Assembly (NCBI GenBank): GCA_003224235.1
Contig: QHYU01000139.1
Location: 1 to 55,448, forward strand
Origin: Acidobacteriota bacterium
GTDB taxonomy: Bacteria; Acidobacteriota; Terriglobia; Acidiferrales; UBA7541
Direction of reading: 5' to 3'
Length of the DNA stretch: 55,448 nucleotides
Numbering within the stretch: position 1 is the stretch's first letter; every line of letters starts with the position of its first letter. The position numbers were made by a program, and so were the translations under genes. Positions 9,625 to 18,284 of this stretch are shown here, in pieces. A model generated the notes under the pieces. The model had not been told where the DNA came from. It searched no databases and saw only the letters and a list, made by a program, of their open reading frames with translations.

Positions 9625-10716
9625 TTAAGCTTCCACCAGTTCCTGCTTGAGCCGTTCGGCCTCGTAGTGCGTCACCAGGGCGTCCACAAACGGGTCGAGC
9701 TTGCCGTCCATCACATCGGTGAGCTGGTGCAGCGTCAGGCCGATGCGGTGATCGGTAACGCGGTTTTGGGGGAAATTGTAGGTGCGAATTTTCTCCGAGC
9801 GGTCGCCGGACTTGATCTGCCCGCGGCGCTCCGCGGCAATCTGCTGGTGCTGTTTCTCCTGCTCCATCTCATAGAGCCGCGCGCGGAGCACGCGCATGGC
9901 CTTCGCCTTGTTCTTGATCTGAGACTTCTCATCCTGCTGGGAAACCACCAGGCCGGTGGGCAGGTGCGTTATCCGCACGGCTGAGTAGGTGGTGTTCACC
10001 GATTGCCCGCCGGGACCCGAGGAGCAGAAGGTGTCGATGCGGATGTCCTTGGGATCGATCTTGATGTCGATTTCATCCGCCTCGGGGAGTACGGCGACCG
10101 TCGCCGCCGAGGTGTGGATGCGGCCCTGCTGCTCGGTGGCCGGAACGCGCTGGACGCGGTGCGGGCCGCTTTCATACTTGAGTTTGGAGTAGACCTTCTG
10201 CCCCTGGATGGAAGCCACCACTTCTTTCAGGCCGCCCAGCGAGGACGGCGAGCTTTCCAGCACCTCGACGCGCCAGCCCTGCGATTCGGCATAGCGTGAA
10301 TACATGCGGAAGAGTTCTGCGGCAAACAATGCCGCTTCGTCGCCGCCGGTGCCGGCGCGGATTTCGAGGATGACGTTTTTCTCGTCGTTCGGGTCCCTGG
10401 GCAGCAGCAGCCGCCTCAACTCGCGCTCCACGACCTCTTTGCGCGCGAGGAGCTGCCGCTCTTCCTCGTGAGCCAGTTGCTTCATCTCGGCGTCTTCGGC
10501 CTCGATGAGCATTTGCTGGGCGCCGCGCAGGTGTTTTTCTATCTGCTTCCACTCGCGGTACTTCTCCACGATCTCGGATAGCTCCCCATGCGTTCGTGCG
10601 AGCTTCTGGTAGCGCGCCGAATCGGCCAACACTTCGGGCGAAGAAAGCTGCTGGGTCAACTCGTCGTAGCGCGACTCGATCTGCTCGAGTTTTTCAAACA
10701 GTGTTAAGGCTGCCAT
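9625..10716 (-). CDS. prfA: Peptide chain release factor 1 (RF-1)
   Basis: 363 residues, normal length. The stop-codon recognition motif is PAT (192-194), the RF-1 form (PxT) that reads UAA and UAG. The GGQ loop that triggers peptide release is at 236-238 ([10 protein letters not shown]), and Gln238 is the expected PrmC target. Helical domain 1 covers about residues 1-110. It heads the minus-strand run prfA-prmC, the classical pairing of a release factor and its methyltransferase. The stop is 54 bases from the preferred prmC ATG. A sigma-70 promoter is readable at 10854-10882. Confidence 0.97.
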   Translation of the reverse strand: MAALTLFEKLEQIESRYDELTQQLSSPEVLADSARYQKLARTHGELSEIVEKYREWKQIEKHLRGAQQMLIEAEDAEMKQLAHEEERQLLARKEVVERELRRLLLPRDPNDEKNVILEIRAGTGGDEAALFAAELFRMYSRYAESQGWRVEVLESSPSSLGGLKEVVASIQGQKVYSKLKYESGPHRVQRVPATEQQGRIHTSAATVAVLPEADEIDIKIDPKDIRIDTFCSSGPGGQSVNTTYSAVRITHLPTGLVVSQQDEKSQIKNKAKAMRVLRARLYEMEQEKQHQQIAAERRGQIKSGDRSEKIRTYNFPQNRVTDHRIGLTLHQLTDVMDGKLDPFVDALVTHYEAERLKQELVEA

Positions 10717-10781
10717 GTTTCACCCAATGACAGAAGTAGAGAATCGAAAGTTATGAGTCAACAGCAGCAGACAACCATTGA

Positions 10782-10804
10782 GGTGGCCCCAAGCGGGACT
10801 CGAA
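10782..10804 (-). other. tRNA 3'-end-like remnant
   Basis: On the minus strand this reads TTCGAGTCCCGC followed by TTGGGGCCACC, which resembles the T-loop, T-stem 3' strand and acceptor end of a tRNA. No matching 5' acceptor strand or D/anticodon arms are found in the 100 bases upstream, and the T-stem 5' strand does not pair. It is either a decayed tRNA or att-like scar, or chance. Confidence 0.25.
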
Positions 10805-10853
10805 GGGGAGTCGCTAATAGAATCCAGCGAACATCAGACCTACACCTGAGGAT

Positions 10854-10882
10854 AGAATAGCGCCAAAACAAGGGCGAGTCAA
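10854..10882 (-). promoter_or_regulatory. Sigma-70 promoter of prfA
   Basis: On the minus strand TTGACT (10877-10882), a 17-base spacer and TATTCT (10854-10859). It gives a 5' UTR of about 135 bases before the prfA ATG. The rest of the 337-base gap (10717-11053) holds the tRNA-like fragment and the unresolved upstream region of the Rieske gene. Confidence 0.55.
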
Positions 10883-11053
10883 ATAACGATGGCAGGTCCC
10901 AGTGCTACCCTAAACCTCGCGTGTCCTCCGTTTAGCCTAGCGTCCCAAGCCCTCGGTGAGATCCCCGTGGAACTAATCCGGATTGCGGCGCAGGGACTCG
11001 GAGTGTCAGCAATTGTATGATTATCTTCGCTGTACTAGGATACACGCCAGCAG

Positions 11054-12178
11054 ATGAGCGAAGTCGCCACACCCTCGCTCCGGTCATCGGTGTCAGCGGG
11101 CTCTAGCGCCTCGACCGATTCCGGGATGCTCTGGGATTTCTGGTATCCGGCGGTTCGCAGCCGCCAGATCCGCGGCCGCGCACTCTCCACGGCAATGCTG
11201 CTCGAAGTGCCCCTGGCGCTGGGCCGTGACGCGCAAGGCCGGGCCTTCGCCCTGCGCGATAGTTGTCCCCATCGCGGGATGCCGCTTTCGTTCGGCCACT
11301 TTGACGGCATAACGCTCGAGTGCTGCTACCACGGCTGGCAGTTCGATGCGCACACCGGCCGGTGTACGGCGATTCCTTCCTTGAGCGCGGACTCCAGGCT
11401 AAAGGTCGAGCGCATCTTCGCCGGACACTTTCCCTGCGAGGAGCGCGACGGCTACGTTTGGGTCTACATGCCCGACCCGGCCGCTCGCTCCGGCCCAACC
11501 GAGCCTGTGCCGCCTGCGCCACAGTTGCCCACCTTCAGCGAGCGCTACCGCCTGACCCACCTCTGGGCTGAGCTGCCCTGCCACGTGGACCAGGGGATCA
11601 TCGGGCTGATGGACCCTGCGCACGGGCCCTTCGTGCATCAATCCTGGTGGTGGCGGAGTCGGCACAGCATCCGCGAGAAAGAAAAAAAGTTTGAGCCGAT
11701 CGCAAACGGCTTCCGCATGAGCGCGCACGCACCTTCGGCTAACAGCGCGCCTTATAAGCTGTTGCGCATCTATGGCCAACCCATCAACACGACCATCGAC
11801 TTCGCGCTGCCCAACATGCGCTTTGAGCAGATCCGTTGTGGGCCGTACTGGTTTTCAAGCCGGGCCACAGTTACTCCTATCCGCCGCGATCTCTGCCGCA
11901 TCGACTTTGTCGCCGCGTGGAACATCTTCCGCTGGGTGCCTTTTGCGGTTCCGATCTTTCGCGCCTTCGCGCGCAGATTCCTGCGCCAGGACCAGCAGAC
12001 CATGGAAAAGCAGGCCTTCGGCCTCGCACACGGCCCCAATCTGACGCTGATTGACGACGCCGACCGCCCGGCAAAGTGGTATTTCCAGTTGAAAGCGGCG
12101 CACCTGGAATCCAAACGCACCGGCGCGCCCATGCGGCACCCGCTCGATGGGCCGGTCACGCTCCGCTGGCGCAGCTAG
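11054..12178 (+). CDS. Rieske non-heme iron oxygenase, alpha subunit type
   Basis: 374 residues. The N-terminal Rieske [2Fe-2S] site is CPH at 71-73 and CCYHGW at 90-95 (Cys71, His73, Cys90, His93). The mononuclear iron site is DPAHGPFVH (D187, H190, H195), the D-x2-H-x4-H pattern in which Asp187 bridges electron transfer and the two His bind iron; the third carboxylate is probably in LIDDADRP near the C-terminus. The fold is that of aromatic-ring hydroxylases and of the vanillate demethylase/pheophorbide-oxygenase branch. No reductase or ferredoxin gene is nearby, so electrons must come from elsewhere. The substrate cannot be told. Converges on the small membrane-protein gene. Confidence 0.88.
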   Translation: MSEVATPSLRSSVSAGSSASTDSGMLWDFWYPAVRSRQIRGRALSTAMLLEVPLALGRDAQGRAFALRDSCPHRGMPLSFGHFDGITLECCYHGWQFDAHTGRCTAIPSLSADSRLKVERIFAGHFPCEERDGYVWVYMPDPAARSGPTEPVPPAPQLPTFSERYRLTHLWAELPCHVDQGIIGLMDPAHGPFVHQSWWWRSRHSIREKEKKFEPIANGFRMSAHAPSANSAPYKLLRIYGQPINTTIDFALPNMRFEQIRCGPYWFSSRATVTPIRRDLCRIDFVAAWNIFRWVPFAVPIFRAFARRFLRQDQQTMEKQAFGLAHGPNLTLIDDADRPAKWYFQLKAAHLESKRTGAPMRHPLDGPVTLRWRS

Positions 12179-12230
12179 AAAATTTGGATGCGGCTCAGTA
12201 TAGGACGGCATTCTTGCCTGTCCCGCGTTC

Positions 12231-12728
12231 CTAACGCTGAACGGAATCCAGCTTTGGCTCAAACGCCCGGTGGATGAGGTACAACACACAAGATGTAGCG
12301 ACACCAACAGGAATCGCCACCCAGAGTCCTCTTTGGAAGACGTCCATCGGGCCACCGAGAAACAACAGAAGCAGCATCACGGCCCAGCGGTTTAGCTGCG
12401 CTTCCCGCCCCCCGGCTGCCTGTCCGAGCAATGCAAGAGTCCAGACGGTCAGCGGCGCGAGCGCCGCTCCGGTGAGAACCCACTGCCAGAGGCGTTCCCA
12501 GTTGAGGATGGCAGTCAGCCTTCTGAGAACAAGGGCGAAAAGCAGTGTCATGAACGCCCCGAAAACAAGACTCAGGAAGTATGAGCCCACGAACCCGAAA
12601 GCACCCTTAAAGCTGGGAGTCCAGTGGGTCGATTCCCATCCGCCTGGCAGCCAGAAGCCGACGGACATAAACAAGCAGCCGCAGACCCAGGCCGCAAGAT
12701 AGTAGGCCAGACTTCCACGTCGGGTCAT
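12231..12728 (-). CDS. Small integral membrane protein, unknown function
   Basis: 165 residues with four probable transmembrane segments (about 8-28, 43-68, 80-103 and 115-150) and a short polar C-terminus. I recognise no family. It starts 34 bases after the thyX stop on the same strand and is probably co-transcribed with it. There is no clear ribosome site before the ATG. Many Trp and Gly residues lie in the loops. Confidence 0.6.
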   Translation of the reverse strand: MTRRGSLAYYLAAWVCGCLFMSVGFWLPGGWESTHWTPSFKGAFGFVGSYFLSLVFGAFMTLLFALVLRRLTAILNWERLWQWVLTGAALAPLTVWTLALLGQAAGGREAQLNRWAVMLLLLFLGGPMDVFQRGLWVAIPVGVATSCVLYLIHRAFEPKLDSVQR

Positions 12729-12762
12729 ATTGGGCGAAAAGCAAGGCTTGGGGCCATACCAG

Positions 12763-14370
12763 CTAGATGCGCCGCTGGATGTGGGGGAAGTCCAGCCAGA
12801 CTTTGACGCCGCAGAAGTGCGAGCCCTCCGTGCAAATCGGCGTCGTGATATTGGCGCGGAGGTAGCAAGGCGGGCCCAAGTAGCGCGCCAGCTCCGGCTG
12901 CACCGCGCGGACTTGCTCGATCTCTTCCATCGAAGCCCGGTAGATTTCCTCCTGGGCGTTAAAGCAGGTGCGCATAGTCCACTTGTGGATCAGGTGGAGC
13001 AGCGAGCCGGATTCCACCAAGCGGATGGCTTTGGCGTTGGGCAGCAGGTAGAGCGCAAACTCGCGCGGGACGCCGCGGTCGAGCAGTTCTTTTTTCGCCG
13101 CCCAAGCGTCAAGCATGGCGCGGTTAAAAACTTCGCGGGCGCGGGGGTTGCCGGCAATGAGCATCGGCGTGATGAAATCAGGCTCGCGCGTGTCGGTCAG
13201 AACCAACAAGGGCCGCGAGCCAGGCACCATGCGGTGGCGCTGATCTTGGCTGTCGGCGGTATGGCTGATTTTCTTGACGAAGGTGTAATTGGCATGTTGC
13301 AGGGCGCGCATCATCGGCGCGTGCACACCGACGTTGAGCGTCTGCAGCCGATAAACATTGCGCGCGGGATTCAGCAGCCGGTCGATGGCTTCGGCATCCG
13401 AGCAAGCTGACTCGGGTAATCCCACGACTGCGCGGTAGGCTTCGGCCACCACGCGCGGCGCATGCGGGGAAAAATCCACCAGCTTCGAAGTGCGGCCTGC
13501 GAGCCGCGCATCAAAATCGCGCGCAAACGCCTCGCCATCTTTTTCTGCGGCTTCCGTTCCTGGCCCTTGCAAAGTGTCGCGCCACTCCGGCAGCTCGTCC
13601 ATCGGCTCGTTGTCGAAGCGGTCGAAGAACTGTGGATCCACCTCACGCACTCGCGCGACCATCTCGCCGATCACCTGCCGCGCTTCGGTCGGAGTATCCG
13701 ACACCGCCTGCATCCGCCACAGCCGGTGCAGCACGATACCCGAGAGGGTGTGCACCATGGTCGTGAACGCTGCGACCGGCAGGACATATCGTGCCACCTC
13801 GATGGCGCGCTTTTCAGCCTGGCGCTCGACTCTTTGCGCTCGCTTGGGGTGCGACATCGAGCTCAGGTGCCAGATGTCGGCCAAGATCGCGCGCGCATCG
13901 TCCTGCAGCAATGCGGTCATCTCCCGGTAGTACTTCCAGGCGCGGGCCACCGCAGCCTCGTAGATGGCGCGCTCTTCCGGCCCGAAGTTCTCCCCAGCCG
14001 GGGGAACGTAAGCCTGGGCCCGGTCCAAGCGCACGTAGCGCTGGCTTTGCTGCTCGGAATTGTAAAAGGGGTGCGCGTGCAGGAACGACCAAACCAGTTG
14101 CCGACTGACGTTTTCCAGCCCAAATTCAAAGTGCGCGTGCTGGTAAACCGTGTGATGGCCGCCGTAAAACGTCGCCGCGCCGATCGTCAGCCGTTGCTTA
14201 TCTGTGATCTCCTCCGGACCGATGATCCGCGGGGAGTAGCAGGTGCGTGCGGCAGCGATGGCGGAATCATAAGGACGGGAGAAGAAATTACGCAAGGTGA
14301 CGCGCGGCGGCGCCGTTTCAATCTGGGGGTCCTGCGGCGCGTCCGTGGATGCGGAAAGTTGCGTGGCCAT
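12763..14370 (-). CDS. thyX: FAD-dependent thymidylate synthase, tandem ThyX-domain protein
   Basis: 535 residues from the ATG at 14370 (MATQLSAS), about twice the usual 220-250 of ThyX. Upstream in-frame starts at 14382 and 14427 are possible but add non-conserved sequence. Two ThyX-like halves are visible. The first has SEQQSQRYVRLD but its RHR triad is degenerate (HAHPFYN), followed by RAIEVARYVLPVAAFTT. The second has QDQRHRMVPGSRP with an intact RHR (about residue 378) and ends with WTMRTCFNAQEEI. Both halves probably act together to methylate dUMP using FAD, NADPH and methylene-tetrahydrofolate. No thyA is seen in the window. Confidence 0.85.
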   Translation of the reverse strand: MATQLSASTDAPQDPQIETAPPRVTLRNFFSRPYDSAIAAARTCYSPRIIGPEEITDKQRLTIGAATFYGGHHTVYQHAHFEFGLENVSRQLVWSFLHAHPFYNSEQQSQRYVRLDRAQAYVPPAGENFGPEERAIYEAAVARAWKYYREMTALLQDDARAILADIWHLSSMSHPKRAQRVERQAEKRAIEVARYVLPVAAFTTMVHTLSGIVLHRLWRMQAVSDTPTEARQVIGEMVARVREVDPQFFDRFDNEPMDELPEWRDTLQGPGTEAAEKDGEAFARDFDARLAGRTSKLVDFSPHAPRVVAEAYRAVVGLPESACSDAEAIDRLLNPARNVYRLQTLNVGVHAPMMRALQHANYTFVKKISHTADSQDQRHRMVPGSRPLLVLTDTREPDFITPMLIAGNPRAREVFNRAMLDAWAAKKELLDRGVPREFALYLLPNAKAIRLVESGSLLHLIHKWTMRTCFNAQEEIYRASMEEIEQVRAVQPELARYLGPPCYLRANITTPICTEGSHFCGVKVWLDFPHIQRRI

Positions 14371-14611
14371 TTCCCACGGCATTCTACACCGCAGTGCGAG
14401 AGCTGCGCCAACGGCGCGTGCCAACATACGCGCGGGCTGCGCGCAACCCTATCCAGGGTCCCGCTGGCGATTTCTCACCCACCGCCGCGAGCTGCCTTCC
14501 TAGCCAAGAAACGCAGCATGATACCGGCGGCACGTATGGCAAGATAAAGCGCGCCGCGAAAAGACGGCGACCGCCGGGCGCGTGTTACCGGCGAGGTTCA
14601 GCCCGCCACCT

Positions 14612-14635
14612 CCCGCGCGAGAATATTTTCGCGGG
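14612..14635 (-). terminator. Hairpin after rpmE
   Basis: Inverted repeat CCCGCG (14612-14617) and CGCGGG (14630-14635), extended by an inner GCGA/TCGC pairing on the minus strand. It lies 20 bases after the rpmE stop. No T tract follows, so it is only a weak candidate terminator before thyX. Confidence 0.35.
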
Positions 14636-14655
14636 GGAAAGGGCGCTGCTGGGGC

Positions 14656-14907
14656 TTATTTCTTGAGGGCTTTCTGGGCGGCGGCCTTCTCGCTCGCAGC
14701 CTTTGCGTCGGCGTATTTGCGCTGGAAGCGCTCGACCCGGCCGGCGGTATCTATCAGCTTCTGTTTGCCGGTAAAAAACGGGTGACAATTCGAGCAGATC
14801 TCAACGTTGATGCGTTCGCCCTTGATGGTCGAGCGTGTTTTGAAGGTATGGCCGCAGGCGCAGTGCACCAGCACTTCGTGGTAGTCCGGATGAATTCCAG
14901 GCTTCAT
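14656..14907 (-). CDS. rpmE: 50S ribosomal protein L31, zinc-binding form
   Basis: 83 residues; starts [12 protein letters not shown], typical of L31. Four cysteines in CAC (C16, C18) and CSNC (C37, C40) make the zinc-containing C+ form, then [24 protein letters not shown]. The C-terminal 15 residues are an Ala/Lys-rich tail. A GGGAGCAACAGC leader precedes the ATG. Its promoter is readable at 15058-15086. Confidence 0.96.
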   Translation of the reverse strand: MKPGIHPDYHEVLVHCACGHTFKTRSTIKGERINVEICSNCHPFFTGKQKLIDTAGRVERFQRKYADAKAASEKAAAQKALKK

Positions 14908-15057
14908 TGCTGTTGCTCCCTTTCGCCGTGGCCGGTCTGCACGACTGTGTAACGCGAGTGGCCGACTGAGCTCGACTGCGGGCTTTGCCGTCGGCGAGAC
15001 GCTGACCCTTGCGCTCCAGACTTACAGTCGCGTCGCTAGGCCACGGAACAATTACCC

Positions 15058-15086
15058 ATGATATGCGAACTTTCTCTGCTTGCCAA
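15058..15086 (-). promoter_or_regulatory. Sigma-70 promoter of rpmE
   Basis: On the minus strand TTGGCA (15081-15086), a 17-base spacer and TATCAT (15058-15063), each 5/6 to consensus. The transcript would have a leader of about 140 bases before the rpmE ATG at 14907. The rest of the 14908-15346 gap shows no further feature I can support. Confidence 0.55.
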
Positions 15087-15346
15087 GTCGGGGCCTGCAC
15101 GCTCTTGTTTTCTGCCAAGGTACAAGCTAAGGGGCAAGGGCAGGCGGGACTGAACAAAACAGAACAAACCTCTGCAGGTCTCTCACTGAACGGCTCGGCT
15201 CGGACTCGCCTCGACACACAAGCTCGTGGCCCGGAATGACAGGCGGGCGCACGCGGAACCTGAAGCAAGCGCGACCCGGATCTCTTGTGAGACGGCTTCC
15301 AGGTTTCTTCTTGTCAGCGGGCGGCCCCAGGTATAGCGTTTCGGGG

Positions 15347-15964
15347 ATGCGCGTCGAGGTTGCTTTCGAGCTCGACGAAGCGAGCGAGAAGCTCGAGATA
15401 CCCTGGGAGAGCTCTAACCCCGATATTCGCTACTTCGACCTGCGCGAGGATACAAAATTGATTGAACGGCTGGAGGTGGCGCGCCAGCATCCGCCGCTGC
15501 GCAATTTTCTGACCGCAATGAACAGTGCGGATTCGCTCTTCGCCACGGCTCGCTGCAAAACCTGGCTCACACAGCAGGACCCGGGCTCAGGGGCCGCATC
15601 GGGCGCCGCCACGGCTCCCGGGACAAGTATGGAGCCCTGCCAGTTTGCCTCTCAAGTGGACCTGGTCTTCACACCCGAGCAATTCAACTTCAATCGCAGC
15701 CAATATGCCGAGCTAACCGGACACCTGGTCGAGCTTCTGACGCGGGAATCTGCGCCCGACGCGCTCCGCGTCGCCCTGCGCGCTCGAGCGTGCCATTTCC
15801 GGGCGCCTAGCCGATGGGGTTTTTGCCTGGCAGTTTTCCTGTACGCCCGCGGCGCGACGCCCGAACAAGCTGAGGTGCGCTGGGGACTCGGGCTCGTCCG
15901 CATACAGCAGGCGTTGCTGTTTACCTCCCGCATCCTCCGCCAGAAAATCGCGCGGACATCGTGA
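15347..15964 (+). CDS. Conserved-looking protein of unknown function
   Basis: 205 residues from the ATG at 15347 (MRVEVAFELDEA), which has a GGGG just upstream; the frame is open from 15236, but the extra 37 residues look like untranslated leader. The protein is acidic at the N-terminus, has a low-complexity Gly/Ala/Ser linker at about residues 85-100, and ends in a helix-rich, Arg-rich domain. There is no signal peptide or transmembrane segment, and I recognise no family. It precedes the c-di-GMP genes but is oriented away from them. Confidence 0.6.
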   Translation: MRVEVAFELDEASEKLEIPWESSNPDIRYFDLREDTKLIERLEVARQHPPLRNFLTAMNSADSLFATARCKTWLTQQDPGSGAASGAATAPGTSMEPCQFASQVDLVFTPEQFNFNRSQYAELTGHLVELLTRESAPDALRVALRARACHFRAPSRWGFCLAVFLYARGATPEQAEVRWGLGLVRIQQALLFTSRILRQKIARTS

Positions 15965-16127
15965 AGAATCCTTAAGAACCGAGCAGACAGCTAACTTACG
16001 CTCTACCGGACTGGGCGATCTTGCTCCGGAACGGGCCGAATTCGGCTCCTGGGCTTGTCATTTTAGGGGAGCTTCTAGGTTCTTGCGGGACGATTGAACT
16101 GAGGCAGGGACGATCAGTAAATCGCAC

Positions 16128-17309
16128 TCAGGAGACGAACGCGCAGCCCACGCGCATCTTCATGCCCTCGCGCTGAAGATAAACGCGTTGCAGGCTAACG
16201 CGAACCGGAGGAAGAATCGGCACGTGCAGGACGGCGTGGAAGGAAGCTGGCATCTCCTCGGGGGAGTCGGCCTGCAAGGCTACGCCACCGTAACCCAAGT
16301 CCAGCACGCGCGCAGTTCTCTCGGGCACATCGCTGAGCAAGGCATAAGCGCGCGTGCCGGCCAGCAGAACGCGCTCCCACCTCCTACGCTCCGCGCCCGT
16401 CTTGGGAGGCGCCGGAGGGCCCTCGGTTCTCTCGGGGCCTGGAGCGATCCCCGGGGCAGCCGTTGGAGAAGGCGCGGCAGGCGGCGCGGGCTCGGGCTCC
16501 TGTGCGGCGTGGGCGCGAGTGGATAGTTTCAGCTGATAGAGCCGCTCATCGGCCACCCGAATCAAAACTTCTTTCTGGTCGCCGTCGTGGGGAAAAACAG
16601 CGAAGCCATAGTCCAGGTCCAGGCCCACGTCCAGCCGCATCGGTTCGGTCGCGGAGGCATAGATGGTGCGCACACGGCGGCTGATCGTGGCGGCCTGTTC
16701 GGCGTCAGACTGCGGCAGCAGAAGGGCAAATTCATCGCCACCGATGCGGAATGCGTAGTCGGAAGTACGCAGCGACTTCAGCAGGGTGCTCGCCGCCGCC
16801 TGCAACAACTTATCGCCTTGCAGGTGCCCGTAGTGGTCGTTGACTTCTTTGAATCGGTGCAGGTCCAAAATGACCAGGGCCAAGCTCTGGCCGTAGCGCC
16901 GAGCACGATTCAACTCCTTCTCGAAATACTCCTCGAATAAGCGCCGATTGTAGAGACCGGTTAGCGGATCGGTGGCCGCATTGATCTGGAGCTTCTTCAG
17001 CTCCTCGTACTCCATCAGGATGGGCACGCGGAGGTAGTTGGAGGAGGCCAACACATCCACCATCGCTGTCTTAAATGAGATCGGCTTGCCCATGCTTTCG
17101 GAAAGTTCCGCGCGCCGAGCGAGAATCTGTTCCCAGTAGTCCAGGCTCTGTGTGTCGGTAAGCTCGAGTTGCGTAACCGTCTTGAAAAACCGCTGCAGAA
17201 ATTGACCGCGCGCCGACCGATCCAGGTTATCAAGGGTTTCGATCAGCAGGCCGAGGAAGGCATCCTCGGCGGGAAGCTGTGTGGGGGTGGAGTCACCGGG
17301 GTTGGGCAT
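16128..17309 (-). CDS. Diguanylate cyclase (GGDEF) with C-terminal PilZ-like domain
   Basis: 393 residues from the ATG at 17309; a GTG at 17375 would add 22. An N-terminal helical region of about 110 residues precedes a GGDEF domain with TDPLTGLYNRR and an intact active site GGDEF (190-194). An allosteric I-site RTSD lies exactly five residues before it, so product inhibition by c-di-GMP is expected. A Pro/Ala-rich linker (about 265-310) leads to a PilZ-like domain with ERRRWERV and a DLGYGG loop in which the usual Ser of DxSxxG is Gly. This enzyme should make c-di-GMP and may also bind it. It is followed, in the same orientation family of genes, by other PilZ proteins in the window. Confidence 0.9.
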   Translation of the reverse strand: MPNPGDSTPTQLPAEDAFLGLLIETLDNLDRSARGQFLQRFFKTVTQLELTDTQSLDYWEQILARRAELSESMGKPISFKTAMVDVLASSNYLRVPILMEYEELKKLQINAATDPLTGLYNRRLFEEYFEKELNRARRYGQSLALVILDLHRFKEVNDHYGHLQGDKLLQAAASTLLKSLRTSDYAFRIGGDEFALLLPQSDAEQAATISRRVRTIYASATEPMRLDVGLDLDYGFAVFPHDGDQKEVLIRVADERLYQLKLSTRAHAAQEPEPAPPAAPSPTAAPGIAPGPERTEGPPAPPKTGAERRRWERVLLAGTRAYALLSDVPERTARVLDLGYGGVALQADSPEEMPASFHAVLHVPILPPVRVSLQRVYLQREGMKMRVGCAFVS

Positions 17310-17608
17310 CAGTGCCGTCCGACCGAACTCGAGCTTATCCCAACGGGAAATTGGGATAGCAGAATAACTCGTCACGATTGGAGCAACCCGGATGCCATTG
17401 CCTGCCGGCGGGTTTCGCCAGTCCAGGGTCTCCCAATTATGGCTCCTAAGTCAATGTTTCCAAGCGAAGATGGTGGCTCCCAACCCGACCAGGCGCGGGA
17501 GCGCCGAAATCTATCCGCCGGCTGAGCCATCGCATTTCACATTTTGTGCCAGTGCGTTCTTTGGTTCCCAGGAAATTACCCGAGAATCGATCAATTGCCG
17601 AGGCGGCT

Positions 17609-18052
17609 TCAATCGAGAGGAGTAACGAACTCGACGCCGATCAAGTGAACACCACCGGCCGCGTGCTGCCGCCGAACCCTGGCCCGAATCGGAGGCGTCT
17701 CCGGTGGAAGCATTCCCTGGCGTACGGGTGGTGGTGCGGGAATGGTAAGATGAGCGATATAACCAGTCTTCAAAGGCCGGGAACTTGCCAGAAAGGCGCC
17801 TGTCGCGCTGATATCCAGGGTTTTGATCAGATCTAGGAACTCCACACCCGAGGAATCAACTCCCCGAACAAACATCGGGATCTGCAAATGGAGGCGGGGA
17901 GACCGGCGCCGCTCAGCGGGGCTCAAGCGCATCTCCTCTCTGGGCAAATATGTGCGAAAAACTAGCCCAACCAACGAATACTGCCGATAGTACTTTCGCT
18001 CTAGTACTAATCTCAAGAGCATATAGGATGCCAAGAGACCTATGGAAATCAT
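17609..18052 (-). CDS. PilZ-domain protein with N-terminal hydrophobic segment
   Basis: 147 residues. The first 20 residues (ISIGLLASYMLLRLVL) look like a membrane anchor or uncleaved signal. A PilZ domain follows with the RRRSPR c-di-GMP contact motif at about 48-53 and DISATGAFL (DxSxxG) about 28 residues later, ending GVEF. Both binding motifs are intact, so c-di-GMP binding is likely. It is transcribed divergently from the histidine kinase; the 232-base gap between them contains an 8-bp inverted repeat (18090-18109). Confidence 0.82.
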   Translation of the reverse strand: MISIGLLASYMLLRLVLERKYYRQYSLVGLVFRTYLPREEMRLSPAERRRSPRLHLQIPMFVRGVDSSGVEFLDLIKTLDISATGAFLASSRPLKTGYIAHLTIPAPPPVRQGMLPPETPPIRARVRRQHAAGGVHLIGVEFVTPLD

Positions 18053-18089
18053 GCCGGCAGATTTCTTTGCTTTACAATAACTTATATAG

Positions 18090-18109
18090 GTTTTCCGTCT
18101 GCGGAAAAC
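18090..18109. promoter_or_regulatory. Inverted repeat in divergent intergenic region
   Basis: Perfect 8-bp arms GTTTTCCG (18090-18097) and CGGAAAAC (18102-18109) around TCTG. It is placed between the divergent PilZ and histidine-kinase genes in an AT-rich stretch, as an operator would be. The bound protein is unknown. Confidence 0.4.
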
Positions 18110-18182
18110 TCTTTCCGCCGTTTGCCTTGCCTCATTGTTCTTTGTCTTTTCAACATATGTGCAAAATAGGACGCATTTACCA

Positions 18183-18211
18183 TTGACACCCCATCCCGCT
18201 TTTGCGAGTAT
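18183..18211 (+). promoter_or_regulatory. Candidate sigma-70 promoter of the histidine kinase gene
   Basis: TTGACA (18183-18188), perfect to consensus, a 17-base spacer and a poor GAGTAT (18206-18211). The weak -10 suggests a low-level or activator-dependent promoter. Confidence 0.35.
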
Positions 18212-18284
18212 TGCGTTACTCCTTCACGCGAATAGATTCCAGAAGAAGACATAATGAATCCCCATAATCTCTTCAGGGGGCAGA

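Noticed and set aside
14801-15268. 155-codon open frame on the minus strand overlapping rpmE and its promoter
   Set aside because: It overlaps rpmE in another frame, has no family resemblance and crosses the clear rpmE promoter.
17530-17550. Minus-strand TGGCAC upstream of the GGDEF gene region
   Set aside because: The -24 box is perfect but the -12 position reads GTGA, lacking the essential GC.
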